Positions 22,001-32,277 of a DNA stretch of 64,000 nt are shown here, piece by piece (position 1 is the stretch's first letter; every line of letters begins with the position of its first letter). The notes under the pieces are model-generated. The model was not told the origin of the DNA. It saw only the letters and a program-made list of their open reading frames with translations, and searched no databases. The stretch lies in NCBI GenBank assembly GCA_033064195.1, contig JARBJD010000050.1, positions 272,560 to 336,559 of the forward strand, read 5' to 3'. Source of the stretch: Blattamonas nauphoetae. Lineage: Eukaryota; Preaxostyla; Oxymonadida. Position numbers and translations under genes: made by a program.

Positions 22001-24416
22001 CTTTCAGTTGACGAGAGGTGAACGACAATGTCACTCCTGTTTTGTCTTCGTTCAGCTCACTCACCTCAACGTTGGTGAGACGAGGTCCTTCAGGGATTGT
22101 GAAAAAACATGGCGTTGGGATCGAAACAGAGATGGAGTCAGAGTTCTTCTTCTTTCCGCTCACAATCACAAACATCATGTTCTCCTTCCATTCCGCACCC
22201 TCTCCAGTCAATTCCAATGTCACACTTGCTTTCGACGATGCGAATGTTGCTTCAAACGTCGATTTATCATGAAGGGTGAACACGAATGTATTCCCGTCCA
22301 TATCAGATCCTTCGAGATTCAGCACTATTTTTGTGTGGCTTTCGTCCAAAACGCAATTCGCCGAAAGAAGTGTTGGGTTGAGAGTGACAACGGTGATGGG
22401 AGTTGTTGAAAACGAGACGTTGTAACCAGAGAGAGACGCAGCACCGATTCTGTAGTCTTCGAGGGGTAGTTGGAGAAGGCCAGTCTCTCCAATGCTCACT
22501 GCCATCTGTCCCACGTTTGACGACAGAGTGAATGCCAACACTCGATCAATGTTTGGGGCCTTCGATTTGTCGGTTCGAGATTTTCCTTGTGCATTTGACA
22601 CCAAAAGCAAAAGCCTTCCCGACACTGCCTTGTTCAGAATCACAACCATCTCTGCTTCTGTCGAACCTGACAGCTGAGCGGTCAGTGACTGGATTGTTGC
22701 CGTTTGGGATGGTGTTGGGAGAACAGTCCCGGAAACGATGTTTGTTGGATGGATTCGACGTGAGGTTATGGTTGGTGTCGACGTGGAATCGCAGTTGGAC
22801 ACTGTCGAGAGTGACACAGTTGGGTGTGGATATGTTTGGGTGTCTGACGAGTCGAAGAACATATCATACCCAGTGTTAGTCGAAGACGTACATTCACGAA
22901 AGCTGACAGATTCAAGATGGATCGAGGAACAATGACTGAATTCGATTCCTCCGCCTCCATACGATGATGCGGTGGTTCGACAGTTCATGAAGAGACAGTT
23001 CGAAATGGCATCTCTGGACGATTGTGCATTCCATTGATATATCGTCATCGCTCCTCCACCAGCGGTTGAGTTCGAATTCCGAAATATGGTGTCTGAGATG
23101 ATCACCAAAGATGATTGCGAGAGGAGAAGTGAGCCAGCTTTACCAGAATTCGATTTGCAACCCACAAACGACGTCGATAAGAGCGTGAAGGTGGATTGTC
23201 CGTTGATCGTGGTTATATAGAGAGCTCCCCCAGCAAATCCCGCAGTGCAACTGTCGAAGGAGCACGACTCAATTTCGAGATCGGCATCGCTATTGTAGAG
23301 ATGGATCGCTCCGGCACTGCCCCCTGCATAGCCGTCTTTGAAAGTGCAGAGGGAGAAGCGGTGGAGGACATTCTGGGTTTTGAGCTCAGTTTGTTGTGTT
23401 TTGTGTTCGTTGTGATAGTCCAGTGTTGATGTGGTGTGTGTGAAGGAGGTGTTCTGGCACAGAACTGATCCACCCAGGTTCAGATCGTGAATGGCTGTTC
23501 CGTAAAGATGGTTCGTGCAGCTCGAAACACAACTTCCAATCAGCAACTGAGACACACCACTCACCAACCCAACATCACTCCCACCATCCTGCGCTTTCCT
23601 CTCCCTCGCAACAGATCCGGTAAAGTCACTTGTCGTGTTCAAAATGCATGACGACGAAAGTGTTGTCTTCACAAAACACGTCTCCTTCCTTTCGAGCTGC
23701 GACCCAAATCCACAAAAGTCGAAAAGTGGGCCTGTTCCAACAATCAGCGAAGCATCCCGAATCCAAAGTCCGTGCGACGCGATCTCCACATTCTGCGCAA
23801 CGTCCACATCAAACGGCGAGGCTGAGCTGGCTGAACGCGATTCGAGGCTCGCGAGAGGCAGAAGGGAGGGAAAGCACGACGAAGTGTGCGAACACCCAAT
23901 CAGACTGATCGACGTCTCTTCCCACCCGTTTTCGCCAACAACCACAAAGGGCGTCCTTTCTGAGTTCGAGATCACACGACTTTCATAAATCCTCACAGAC
24001 GACGACGAGATCGTTGCGAGCGATGAGCCTGAAGTCCCACAGTCGAATGTCAGGTCAGACAACCGTGTCGTGGAGTTCGAGAAAACGAAAAGCTGATTCT
24101 GCAGCTCTTGCTTTCCATTTCGAGAAAGGCTACTTCCTGAATCGTGAGTGAGATCTAAAGTGTTCCCAACTGATGATGGAAATATGGTTGACCCATTTCC
24201 ATTCAGATTAAAGGTTGTGGATGTCACTTCATAATTAGACGAATGATATCTGTCGTTCGGAAGCATTATTTCAAGGTTTTTTGTCAGATGATTGTGCGAC
24301 GGAGAGTTTCTTTGTTCATTCACGAATGCCTCCAGAGATAGTAGTTTCAGGTCAGATTTGAGCTGCAGAGCCGACCCGAAGTGGCATACGAACGAAATAA
24401 AGCTTATTAAGGACAT
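16086..24416 (-). CDS. Giant beta-helix / Ig-like-repeat membrane protein with C-terminal pseudokinase
   Basis: A single intron-free frame of 2776 residues. The N-terminus (MSLISFISFVCHFGSALQ) is a likely signal peptide. Residues ~80-560 are parallel-beta-helix-like, with repeated CSF..C, GGAI/GGAL and NCxF motifs as in polymorphic-membrane-protein-like repeats. Residues ~600-2150 are beta-rich Ig/TIG-like repeats including three near-identical 323-residue units. A further beta-helix-like part (~2150-2420) leads to one transmembrane helix at about residues 2445-2470, followed by RSRASKKGK. The cytoplasmic tail (~2540-2740) is kinase-like: RWQAPEMV, VFSLGILLWELETGEIP and a C-terminal RPSLSEIV are present, but no DFG and no HRD catalytic loop is seen. 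I infer a surface protein with a catalytically dead kinase tail. It is divergent from gene A, with only about 80 bp between starts. Confidence 0.85.
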   Translation of the reverse strand: MSLISFISFVCHFGSALQLKSDLKLLSLEAFVNEQRNSPSHNHLTKNLEIMLPNDRYHSSNYEVTSTTFNLNGNGSTIFPSSVGNTLDLTHDSGSSLSRNGKQELQNQLFVFSNSTTRLSDLTFDCGTSGSSLATISSSSVRIYESRVISNSERTPFVVVGENGWEETSISLIGCSHTSSCFPSLLPLASLESRSASSASPFDVDVAQNVEIASHGLWIRDASLIVGTGPLFDFCGFGSQLERKETCFVKTTLSSSCILNTTSDFTGSVARERKAQDGGSDVGLVSGVSQLLIGSCVSSCTNHLYGTAIHDLNLGGSVLCQNTSFTHTTSTLDYHNEHKTQQTELKTQNVLHRFSLCTFKDGYAGGSAGAIHLYNSDADLEIESCSFDSCTAGFAGGALYITTINGQSTFTLLSTSFVGCKSNSGKAGSLLLSQSSLVIISDTIFRNSNSTAGGGAMTIYQWNAQSSRDAISNCLFMNCRTTASSYGGGGIEFSHCSSIHLESVSFRECTSSTNTGYDMFFDSSDTQTYPHPTVSLSTVSNCDSTSTPTITSRRIHPTNIVSGTVLPTPSQTATIQSLTAQLSGSTEAEMVVILNKAVSGRLLLLVSNAQGKSRTDKSKAPNIDRVLAFTLSSNVGQMAVSIGETGLLQLPLEDYRIGAASLSGYNVSFSTTPITVVTLNPTLLSANCVLDESHTKIVLNLEGSDMDGNTFVFTLHDKSTFEATFASSKASVTLELTGEGAEWKENMMFVIVSGKKKNSDSISVSIPTPCFFTIPEGPRLTNVEVSELNEDKTGVTLSFTSRQLKGDEDFEVTIQKVGGDETKVMTLSTDSEGQIISQTVVLFPSGSNTEGWKNWIVFGESYKVVGVSWKRSQGDVAVQFSSIGFDMPVEVVRVSSADCSKDSATSTIVSIVGVGFVVDETYTLTLSGTPTSDSTSSDSHTATITVKATTQTAAQSSALSLSASSEESLRFGFTYEITAITNGTVDGVVKGGEFDTPSEPSVTSISRKLKDGDAKTIEISISGSNIPDGLYNLVLKKTGSTKETDLPIKFVGSTGKVEIEVFSSSALEYGATYEVLSLSSSSLRVALPKEPTDRSLTMPDTPARVMSVSCELSGELKTHAKIVISGEKLPSGKTLSVKVKEVDPTGILIESEIELSEMEITSEESTEPIEIEVYEVTNPCLKFGKTYELISLAISDTSSCILDESVRFSVPCKPVRVTSASCTDTNPNWTVVTVEGSEFVTGGFYTVTLSGTPTSDSTSSDSHTATITVKATTQTAAQSSALSLSASSEESLRFGFTYEITAITNGTEAGVVKGGEFDTPSEPSVTSISRKLKDGDAKTIEISISGSNIPDGLYNLVLKKTGSTKETDLPIKFVGSTGKVEIEVFSSSALEYGATYEVLSLSSSSLRVALPKEPTDRSLTMPDTPARVMSVSCELSGELKTHAKIVISGANLPSGKTLSVKVKEVDPTGSLIGSEIELPETEITSEESTEPIEIEVYEASEPCLKFGKTYELISLAISDTSSCILDESVRFSVPCKPVRVTSASCTDTNPNWTVVTVEGSEFVTGGFYTVTLSGTPTSDSTSSDSHTATITVKATTQTAAQSSALSLSASSEESLRFGFTYEITAITNGTEAGVVKGGEFDTPSEPSVTSISRKLKDGDAKTIEISISGSNIPDGLYNLVLKKTGSTKETDLPIKFVGSTGKVEIEVFSSSALEYGATYEVLSLSSSSLRVALPKEPTDRSLTMPDTPARVMSVSCELSGELKTHAKIVISGANLPSGKTLSVKVKEVDPTGSLIGSEIELPETEITSEESTEPIEIEVYEASEPCLKFGKTYELISLAISDTASCILDESVRFSVPIEPVRVTSASCTDTNPNWTVVTVKGSGFVSGEFYTVTVYGSPINSPSPPPSPLHEASFVVTASSDQLATSSALQLYPVDGRLLRYLYSYTITKITNGTEDGVIHSGVFETREDIERDEGMITKTMIVPANSLNASMIVELSGSNLPSGTVGSMTLNDSFTFDVSFSSDTFGRSEVIALGVSGSLAFGKVYKITELCDSNMKKIEIEEAEITTLSKPSKLSFYVCGTEASAGVDHSGADPETCFGIKSAWNSATSLGISDTAMRIVTSADLTSPLVVTTSVPFTLLSFQSEPATLQARPSASQPNCVLVSVKEEAECRLTLLTVIADLSGSSFKLVSASKGTVVIRSCSIEGRGGSGSNNEDVSICGWSRGFIELIETDTELNGVTLKGIEVGGIWMRGGKLNVTAGVFSQNGPSITDFPSARQNIHCEGEGMLVIDSLAKGDGTKNHPSAWIDATDCLMAGDEDIIEAPLFIPTLLPNSSSSFNSSSNQYRIVVVGSSLFPCGLSLEVSSQKGDKRESVEFALSGSSDGFSSFSESEIVVTLASSSLSSLHTSEEWKGCLLFGNNQSSSSFVIRSPSSDQKQAEGGVTSRGWIVGLVVGIGILALIVILLLVVLGLRSRASKKGKTPNQSEMEETDQFEVKVDDVNELNRHSGDTSFYGMGSKSIVVESSASDFTQLAHSNAIRMEGDDLQEMVEVMNGENPVSVTQLTRNCSLYNRLHGTNPSGFSRMQVGLELARGVEQIAKTDSSAPILTTLSPHWIFLDSKDKVFFQTKAALTQGAFFGSGLGESTEKARNRERVEDQRWQAPEMVKGGVVAEMEKAAVFSLGILLWELETGEIPCKEVDAVNAQRAFGSGFQLNTTTITNKILAELIDKCVTPDVDSRPSLSEIVKTLEGLEENKQPAEVKLDAESTKNPPPAI
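18776..21645 (-). repeat. Three 969-bp tandem repeats inside the giant gene
   Basis: The period is exactly 969 bp (323 codons). The unit carries VTSASCTDTNPNWTVVTVEG, SVSCELSGELKTHAKIVISG and LRFGFTYEITAITNGT. A 244-codon antisense frame spanning most of the unit is identical in the first and second copies (18982-19716 and 19951-20685), so these two must be almost base-identical. The third (from 20920) differs at a modest number of sites. This points to a recent duplication or ongoing gene conversion. Confidence 0.9.
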
Positions 24417-24499
24417 AAAAGTGAAGCGAAGACGACTTTTGAAATAAAGGGTCTCAGTTGTCCCGAACGTATTCCACGAATCCAGAGTCTCATAGTGAG
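24417..24499. promoter_or_regulatory. Very short divergent intergenic region
   Basis: Only 83 bp separate the ATG of the giant minus-strand gene (24416) from the first in-frame ATG of the plus-strand frame (24500). Both promoters must overlap or lie in the coding regions. No TATA-like box is obvious. Confidence 0.3.
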
Positions 24500-26256
24500 A
24501 TGATGAAATACGTGAATATCACATTAGATCTTACGATTCAGCGAAATGAAGATCCCCTGCAAGATGTGAGAAGAATCATGATAAAGCACGTGGAACGTGA
24601 GAATTTCTCGAAATTGATTTATCTTCATCAACTACGCTTTAAAGAACCTCTTCTCTTTTCGACCCTTCTCGGCCGTCCCTCTATACTCAGTGTCAAGCAT
24701 CAATCGAATCAGATAGAAAACGCAGAGCCAGCGGTAAAAGAATGTTCGTCTCTCGCGATACACTGTCTTATTTAGCGAACGTTGACCATTCTATCTCCCT
24801 CAGAAATCTGAAAGAACCCACAATCTCAGAATTGTCGTCTCGACAACTTCCACAGATTCCTACTACGTACAACACGAAGAACGAGGAAGGTCGATGGCGT
24901 GACTATTCCAACAGTGTTCCTGTGCCCATAAAGAACTCCAATTTTCCTTTCAAAGAAAAGAAACCACTCACCACCATGTCAACTCGTCAATTGTGGATTC
25001 TTGCAGAAGCTGCGGTTGACGCGGCCATCTCATCCGGACGCATCTACCAAATGAGCATGGATGAACGAAAAACTGTCATCAAAACTCTCGTCTACCTCTC
25101 TTCTGAGGTAGAGTCAGCCGACGATCTTCGGCAATGGGGCGCGCTCTTGGAAGCTACTCTCCAACCGGGAAGTGAAGCAGAAATGGACCACTCACTTGGT
25201 GTCAACGCTTTGCCGACAGATAGAAACGATGAGTTGAAGGATAAAAGGCGGGAACGCCTCGGGAAGGATCTGGATAAACAAGATGAAGAAAACGATACTC
25301 TTTTCGAAACAGTGCAAACACCCGAAGAAAAACTCGAATTAAAAGAACGAAATGAGTTTCTGGTCAACATCAGAAAGTTGGATTCCAAGAAAAACTACCA
25401 CGTTCTGGAACGACGCATGGTTGACGTCATTATCGACTTTTTCAACGCCCACGTGATGATTCTGAACCGTCTTTGTGAAGAAAATGACCTGCGATCGCCT
25501 GAACGGCCTATTCCACCGTTGGTCTCTGTTTTGAATCTCCGATTCCTGTCGGACATTCACTACGTTCTGACAAGCGCGAATTCCCTCTTTTACCAGTTCA
25601 ATCCCATAAACGGAACATTTGAACTTCGAACGAGCTCAAGCAAGTATCGGACGCATTTCTACTCACATTATGACTCCCAACACCGCCTCTTCCTCCATCC
25701 GACAGAAGACGAAGTGCAGAAACGGACACAAGAGCTTCTCGATATGACAATCGAAGTGTTGGAGAAATCCACGCATGAAGACAGCAATAGGATCGCAGCG
25801 TGGTTCGTCGTTGAGTTCGACAAGATTCAGTCATTCAACAGCCACAACATGGATGTGCTTCTCGTCCTGCTCTCTTCCTTCTCCCTCCACTTCCATCTCC
25901 CCATTCCCTCTTTCCTCGACTCCAATCTCCGTCTCTTCTCGAACTCTTCGACTCATCTTGCTGGCATCGACCTGCGAACACCAATCGAAATTGGACAGAA
26001 CAAACAGACTCTCCAGCCCGTAATGAATCTCTTGAACACAGCCATGCAACGCTCTGCTCTGTTTGTCGATTCGTTCGATTCGGATGGTCCTGATTGTGGA
26101 GTGGCGAGTTTGAAGGAACAGGCAGACACTTTGAGAGAGACAATCGGAACGGTTCTGACTGATTTTGTGAAAACACGGAACTCAGACCCCAAAATCAGCG
26201 AAAATTCGCATATTTCGTTCACGTTGGGACGAGAGAAGCCAAACGAACGAATCTGA
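24500..26256 (+). CDS. Gene A, unidentified protein (main frame 24742-26256)
   Basis: The main open frame from 24742 gives 504 residues. An upstream frame from ATG 24500 (MMKYVNITLDLTIQRNED...) to about 24727 may be a first exon; I could not find a GT..AG pair that joins the two frames, so the link is uncertain. The protein is soluble and probably all-helical. It has a charged segment at residues ~155-215 and a C-terminal conserved-looking part (ISFTLG...). After the stop, a frame shifted by one base continues in protein-like fashion (TREAKRTNLTITTDQDW, then the acidic MKMMEESEREAREMYESADP) up to about 26519, so the copy may carry a frameshift. Family not recognised. The 3' end runs into the shared module and converges on family-1 copy 3. 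Confidence 0.55.
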
Positions 26257-26424
26257 CCATCACAACGGATCAGGATTGGATCGAAATGAAGATGATGGAA
26301 GAGAGCGAAAGGGAAGCTCGAGAAATGTACGAATCTGCAGACCCTGCAACTGTGGAACATTGGGACATCGCAGAAGAGGAGAAGAAGGAGACCCCGTTCG
26401 GCCCCCCATCATTTGCGAGAAGTG

Positions 26425-26770
26425 TGGGTGAGTTGAGGAATCGGCTGTGTCAAGGGAAGTTTGTTGGAGACAGAGACAGTGATCGCGAGGAGGAGTTCTG
26501 GGCAGGTTCCGATGAGTGAGCCGAAGACAGTGGAGAAACTGAAGCAGTTGTTGCTGAGTTTGATATTCCAGCGATACAAGACACAGCTGCCACCGTGGGG
26601 GATTCGTCAGGTGACAAAAACGATCAACACGAGAACGGGTGAGTTCACAAAGCCTGAATTCTTGGAGTTTCGGGAGACATACTGGAGACTGATGCAGCAG
26701 AGAAAGGAGTAGTGTTTGTTTGTTTGTTTGTTTTGACAACATCTTGATTTCGACACTTCATAATCGTTTT
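26425..26770 (+). repeat. Shared 3' module, copy in cassette 1
   Basis: This segment recurs at about 30072-30404 and, from partway in, at 37054-37365. In one frame it codes for an acidic tail (REEEFWAGSDE), in another for a better protein-like stretch (KTVEKLKQLLLSLIFQRYKT, then LPPWGIRQVTKTI and EFLEFRETYWRLMQQRK). It ends in a tgtttgtttg run and a CACATTCCAG-like block before the family-1 3' element. The three sequences upstream of the module are unrelated to one another. Confidence 0.65.
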
Positions 26771-26830
26771 TCACATTCCAGCAATTTGAACCTGCGCGTC
26801 TCTGATGTTCACTCTGTTTTGTTCAGACAT

Positions 26831-26868
26831 GAGTGAAAATGAACAAACTGTGACGTGAAACGTGAAAG
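26831..26868 (-). promoter_or_regulatory. Family-1 3'-flank element, copy 3
   Basis: GAGTGAAAATGAACAA..GTGACGTGAAACGTGAAA on the plus strand, about 35 bp beyond the stop of copy 3. It is the complement of the block after copy 1. Confidence 0.5.
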
Positions 26869-26903
26869 TAGTGCTCAATCTCCTCTCAAACCTTCCATCC
26901 TCC

Positions 26904-28989
26904 TCAAAATCGAACATTCATCCCACTCTCCTCACTCACGTGTCTCAGATACTCCACAATCTCTGATCGTGTTCCATTGTTCCTTCGCGTTAGCCATCCT
27001 TCCATCGCATCAGAATGTCCAGCTTCTCGGAGTCTCTCCACTCGCTTCTTCAATCTCACTTTCTCTTTCTTCTCCATTTTCGAATCGTCTTCTCTGATCA
27101 TCTTCAGTCTCTCCCCCAACTCATCCTCTTTTGTCTTCTCCACCAACCACCCCACTTCCCACTCCTCTCTTCCCGTCTCCACAATCTCACCATCTTCGAA
27201 CAGATCTCGCTCGAGCTCCAGTGTCTTTCTCAAAAGAAAACCAACAATCGTCGACAGATCATAGTTGCCTGACGTTGCCTTCAGAATGAACTCCTCTCGC
27301 TGGAGAATGAACTGCAGATATCGCTTCGCTGGATTCAACACTCGTTCAAACCGAAGCATTCGGATTCTCTTCCGCTCTTCTTCGTCTTTTCTGATTTCTT
27401 TCAGATTCCAAATCAGGTTGACGATGGCCCAGATGAGATACAAATGGAATCGACCATGTGTGGTTGGAACAACCATCGGTTTGGATGCGTTGATCACTCG
27501 TTCAACCAGAGTCTCCTCCAGCAAGCGAGGAATCAGGTGATTTAAAGAGCCCCCTATGTTGATGATCATGTGAAGATGAGAGAAGTTGGTTGGTGAAGAG
27601 TGATAGCATGTTCGTTCCAAAAGTAAACACAGCTGTGGAACATCCGAGAAGGTTGATTCGACGATTGGATGGAGGGATTTGTGAGAGGGATGGAGACTGT
27701 CGCCAGTATATTTCCAGGAAATGTTGAGCATGATTTTCAACTTGTCAGAGCAGCTCTCATCCACGCATTTCAAATGGATCTTGTTCTGTTCAACCAGATC
27801 GAGGCAGGCGATGATGGTTGATTTGAGAAGAGGAACAAAGTTGTGGTCGATCAGAATCTGGAAAAGATGAGAAGAGACAAAAACATACATCGTCGAAAGT
27901 ATCGTCCTTGGTCAAAAGCAGTGAGTCAACGAGAGAGAATCCTTCATAAAACATTTCCAGAACAGTGTTTCCTGTGAAAAGTCGTGGTTCTTCGTGAAGT
28001 GTGGTGGAGAGAGTAGAGATGGTTCCATCCGAAGGTGACGATTCAGCGAAGAGTGACTTCGTTTCCGAAACAAGCTTGGCCAGTGTGGAACACAGACATC
28101 CTGCGAACGGAACAAGCTCAGACGAACTTTCAGTCGAATCAGAAGGCACTTTGTGCTTTTGAAGGAAAGGGCGGGTTTCTGGATCAGATTTACATCGAGC
28201 CGAGAGTGGTTTGAGAGTCATTTTTGACACTTCGAGATGAGGGGAGAAACACAGTTGAGCGAGGATCGTCAAATGTGGAATGGATGACTTTGTATTCTTT
28301 GAATGATCCATCAATGCGAGAAAGTCGGTTTTGTGGTGGGCGATGATGGTGGAAGATGATCGAAGTGTGGAAGTCCACAACGAAAGACAATTACCGATCT
28401 GGAATGAGAAGAAGGAAATGAAAGGAAGTCAAACTTCATTGATCATATTTTTATCCGAAATCGAGATCATCCATTTGAGGAAGGAGGATGGAATCGACGA
28501 TTCACAAATGCGATCCAATTCATCTTCGGATGTCTTCCCTGATCAATGAAATCATGAAAAAGAGTCAATATCAACACAAAAACATGGTCAGACCAATCAT
28601 AATCAACAGTTTTGGGAGATCAATCTGAGAAACGATGACGAAACAAGAATCACACTGAAACATCACATGGTCGAGTCTGTTCACAATACTGTTCAAGAGG
28701 TTTGATGTACTCCACTTCAAGAATTGTTGAGAGGGCCCAATCAGATTCTGTCATAATCATCAGCGAGAGTAAAACGAAATCAAGTCGAAACAAACCAGTC
28801 GCAAGAACGATTAAAGTATTCAACATGATGGGACGGAGTGTTTTGGATTCTCCACATATCTGACTGAGAAACACTTCCAGAAAGTTCTGCAGAAAATGAA
28901 AGAGATATCGGAGAGAAAGGGTCTCGAACTTGGATTTTCACTTCCGTTCCGTCAATGTCAGTGTACGGTGGTGTAGTTTCGACATTCAT
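26904..28989 (-). CDS. Family-1 helical protein, copy 3 (complete, 613 residues)
   Basis: Seven exons on the minus strand: 28930-28989, 28796-28886, 28656-28747, 28594-28624, 28435-28538, 27889-28398 and 26904-27857. The introns are 43, 48, 31, 55, 36 and 31 nt with GT..AG ends. Total coding length is 1842 nt, in frame without stops. The protein starts MNVETTPPYTDIDGTEVKIQ and continues NFLEVFLSQICGESKTLRP, SDWALSTILEVEY, KTSEDELDRICESSIPS, IGNCLSLWTSTL. The last third is highly charged (GREEWEVGWLVEKTKEDELG) and ends GMNVRF. It is probably a helical-repeat protein; its function is unknown, and it resembles hypothetical protein families I remember from Blattamonas. It converges on gene A and its upstream motif lies at 29081-29089. 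Confidence 0.85.
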
Positions 28990-29080
28990 GGTATTATCGT
29001 GCGTCAGCTAGTAGTGAAGTTGTCTGAAATGTCAATGTGACACCAGATGGACGAGTCGATGCACAGAATTCTTTCCCTAT

Positions 29081-29089
29081 GGTTTGATC
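29081..29089 (-). promoter_or_regulatory. Upstream motif of family-1 copy 3
   Basis: GATCAAACC on the coding strand, 92-100 bases before the ATG at 28989, the identical distance found in copies 4 and 5. A second conserved patch, GATGGACGAGTCG-like (29046-29058), lies between it and the start. Confidence 0.6.
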
Positions 29090-29366
29090 AAAACAATGAG
29101 TTCTCCTCACTTTTATTTGCTTTTTCATCATTGTATGGGATTGTTCCATCACAGTATGTGATTTCTGTTCGGTTTTTACAATCTTCATGACGCTACGTTT
29201 CATCATTTTGAGACTGAATCAAACAGACTTCTGTTTGAATTGGATACTGCAGCCACGAGCACTTTGGAACTCCATCCCATCTCTTCTCACACATGCGACC
29301 GTTTGATGTCCAGTGAATCACTGAGACTTCATCAGTGACTCATGTCATGTTCCACTTTTCTTTCTG

Positions 29367-30150
29367 GTGATTTGTCTGTATTGGTGGTCAACTCTGATCG
29401 TTCATAACACGATCACTGGTTTGACGAAGACACCGTACATAACAATCAATCTCTCATTTCCCAATCTCAACACAGAATGGAACATCCTCTCTCGATTCAT
29501 CACTCGAGGTGCCTCTTTCCCCAATCCCAACTGTTCGTTCAACAGAAACAACATTGGTATTCCAAATCTGGACAAGCAAGAAGCATCCAACCTCTCCTTC
29601 CACAAACTGCTTGCTCAGAGTCCAAGTTCCTTGCTGTCGTCCATCAGATTCTGGGAACTGTCTTTCATCCGCCAGAAAGACTTTGTGAAGCCGAGCGACG
29701 ATGAAGAGACTCTCACCATCAGCCGAACGATCTCGCTTCTTGGAAAGGCGTTTGGTTGTGCAAACGGGGCGACACAGTCCTGCCACGCTCTTCTCTCTTC
29801 TGTCAGAACGAACGGCAGTGGTGTCTCATCCACGCTGAGTGCTTACAACAACGCTGTTCGTGTTGGACACGACTCAATCATGTCACACAACACGCAGATC
29901 GCTTCTGCCGCTCTCACACAATGCTCACACCCCCCGCGGATCCTTCCCCTCAACAAGTGGTCGTCAGCATCGGTCAGCTTCTCAAACCGTACTTTGAAGA
30001 GCTGCAGCAGTCGCGCGAGAGGATTGCGGACAGTTCGTTGCGGGAACCTGTTGCGAAGAAGCACTTCGAGCTGTTGAAGAATCGGCTGTGTCAAGGGACA
30101 CTTGTTGGAGACAGACATCGATCACGAGGACGAGTTCTGCGCAGGTTCCG
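29367..30150 (+). pseudogene. Gene B, unidentified fragment
   Basis: The plus frame 29367-30077 contains a protein-like run from about residue 35 (TEWNILSRFITRGASFPNPN) to about residue 185 (IMSHNTQIASAALTQ). Sense then continues in another frame (MLTPPADPSPQQVVVSIGQL, then KPYFEELQQSRERIADS) into the shared 3' module. This suggests a frameshifted gene remnant. No family is recognised, and the sequence is not related to genes A or C. It occupies the cassette position that A and C occupy. Confidence 0.4.
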
Positions 30151-30404
30151 ATGAGAGAGCCGAAGACAGTGGAAAATCCGAACCAACTGCTGCTGAGTTT
30201 GATTGTCCAGCGATGCAAGACACAGCTGCGGCCGTGGGAGATCAGGTGACTTCGACGATGAACACAAGAATGGGAGAGTTCACAGGGCATGAATTCTCAG
30301 AGTTTCGGGAGAAATATTCCCGACTGATGGAGCAGAGAACGGAGTTGTGTGTTTGTTTTGACACCATCTTGATTTTGACACTTCATCATCACTTTTGACA
30401 TTCT
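30072..30404 (+). repeat. Shared 3' module, copy in cassette 2
   Basis: Matches 26425-26770 from GAATCGGCTGTGTCAAGGG onward and 37054 onward from the acidic DIDHEDEF segment. It is interrupted at its 3' edge by the insertion at 30407, beyond which the flank resumes at 33141. Confidence 0.65.
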
Positions 30405-30779
30405 AATAGACCCTCCACAAAACCGGTTTAATTTATTAAACCGGCTAAATTCAGAAAAAAAAGGAATTGTCTTAATATGTCGAGCGTGAGTCTAAGTGAG
30501 GTGGATTAGAAACAAGTCACAATATATAAGCAATCTGCCTCTGATTGGGATTGTTCGGAACGTTTATTCAAAGAATGGGTCTAAAAATCATCGTTCACTT
30601 CTATCCGATCATTATCGATAAATGATCCAAAATTTGACCGCTAACACCTCTTCTCTACCATTCGGTGAAGTTATTAACCTGTTTTCCTGATTCAACAACA
30701 AGTCGACGTTCCCCACAAACTCAAAGTTTCGACCTGTTCGCTCTTTCTCATCATAACTTCTCGTAGACCAACTAACATC

Positions 30780-32080
30780 ACTATATTGCGTCCCCCGTCA
30801 GTTTCATGCCGAACTCAATCGATAATGTGCACCCGGAGTCGACATCCACTCAAATCCTTCTGAAGCTGACTTGGCGCTGGACACAGGTCAGAATCTGCTG
30901 AGAGATCAACCAACAGCTTAAAAAGTTAAAGCTACCTCACAAGATGCAGAAACAGTGCAGACGAATCAACCCATTCCATTCATTCCGGCATCTGGAATCG
31001 GATCAAAGGATCATCTCACCTCGCCAACCCAAGCGGGTATGCGTCGACACAGTGAAGAAAGGATTAGGGGGTGTTCCGGTATGCTTGTGCTTTCAATTCT
31101 TGCCTTTTAACCCATTCGTTTCATCCGATGAACTTAATTCACTTTTTCTCACCACCGACATCATCTAGTTCTTCCCGTCATCCGAGCTCGTTCTTATCTT
31201 CTCTTTTTCTCTCCGTATCATCCCTCCTCCTCGCATAGTGAGATTTTTGCCTAGACACCACTGATCGACTCGACACAAACAAGGAGTTCGAAAAGTTGAG
31301 GTGATCACTGGAACTGAACTGCCTATTCAACCATAAACCAATAATTATACTCACAATCTGCTACGGTATGCCCAGTCTCTCCATTGTGTTCCCTTTTTCA
31401 TGATCCTTCTCACTCTCTCAATTTATCTGAATATCGCCTTCATTCACGTTGACCGTCTTTCTCTTCTGTTCCCCTCCATTCCCTCTCTCCAGAATACCCT
31501 CTCTTCCATATCTTCATCACCGCCTTCGTCTCGTTCGAAGAGGGGACCAAACGTGCGAAAGGCTTCATTAACTGCAACGGTTCCTTCGGAGGCTCAATAG
31601 AAGCGTTTCAACATCTCTCCACAATCCCCTCTAAGGAAATTCTGTTCACGGGGACAATATTCAATCCGATCACTACGCCACTCGTGTGCCTTTGAAGGAT
31701 CCTGCCAGACGAGAGCCCGTATGAAAGGGATGGACTGCTCGCGGAATTCGATGTTTGTTGACGTGAGATTCTTAGATTGGGGTGATTCTCTCCATTTTTC
31801 TTCATAATTTAATCTCACGCCATCTCCTCGATTTCGTAAATTTCCCCATCATTCTCTCCTTCACATCTCTCCCAGAAAACAGACACGCAGGTCCGCATGT
31901 CGAACATGAATGACGCCTGCACACCGACAGGCCGAGATTGGATGCCGATCCCCGTCTGCAACTCCCTCAAAGTGATGAACAAGCCTCAGGATCATCTCGG
32001 CGTCCCCACCCACATCTTCTTCTCGTACGGAAAGATGACCACATTTGCAAACATCATCAAAGAAGAGGTGTCAGAGTGAG
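30780..32080 (+). pseudogene. Gene fragments carried in the TIR element
   Basis: Protein-like plus-strand pieces: about 30860-31070 (ALDTGQNLLRDQPTA, IPFIPASGIGSKDHLTSP), about 31565-31755 (FINCNGSFGGSIEAFQHL, then STIPSKEILFTGTIFNPITT) and an exon-like end at about 31888-32079 (CTPTGRDWMPIPVCNSLKVM ... IFFSYGKMTTFANIIKEEV, stop). The last is preceded by a plausible splice acceptor (ccagaaaacag). In-frame stops occur between and within pieces, so this is decayed. I cannot name the parent gene. Confidence 0.4.
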
Positions 32081-32221
32081 GGAAAGATTCACCCATTGTT
32101 TGGAATGCTTCTCATATCATCGATCCATTACCGATTCATTTTTCTCTCTAAATACCATTGTCAACGTGTAAGAAAGAGTTTAGAAGAAGTGATAATCACA
32201 CTATTGTACGAATTCTGGGCC

Positions 32222-32277
32222 TAGTCGAATAAAACCGGTTATTTATATGGGCGATTCTAAATGAAAGGTCGCCTCCG
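32222..32277 (+). repeat. Internal copy of the TIR element's end
   Basis: TAGTCGAATAAAACCGGTTA, then TATGGGCGATTCT and TGAAAGGTCGC, matches the inverse of the right end out to about 55 bp (33137 back to about 33083). It lacks a flanking duplication, so it is more likely a retained second end inside a composite element than a separate insertion. Confidence 0.5.
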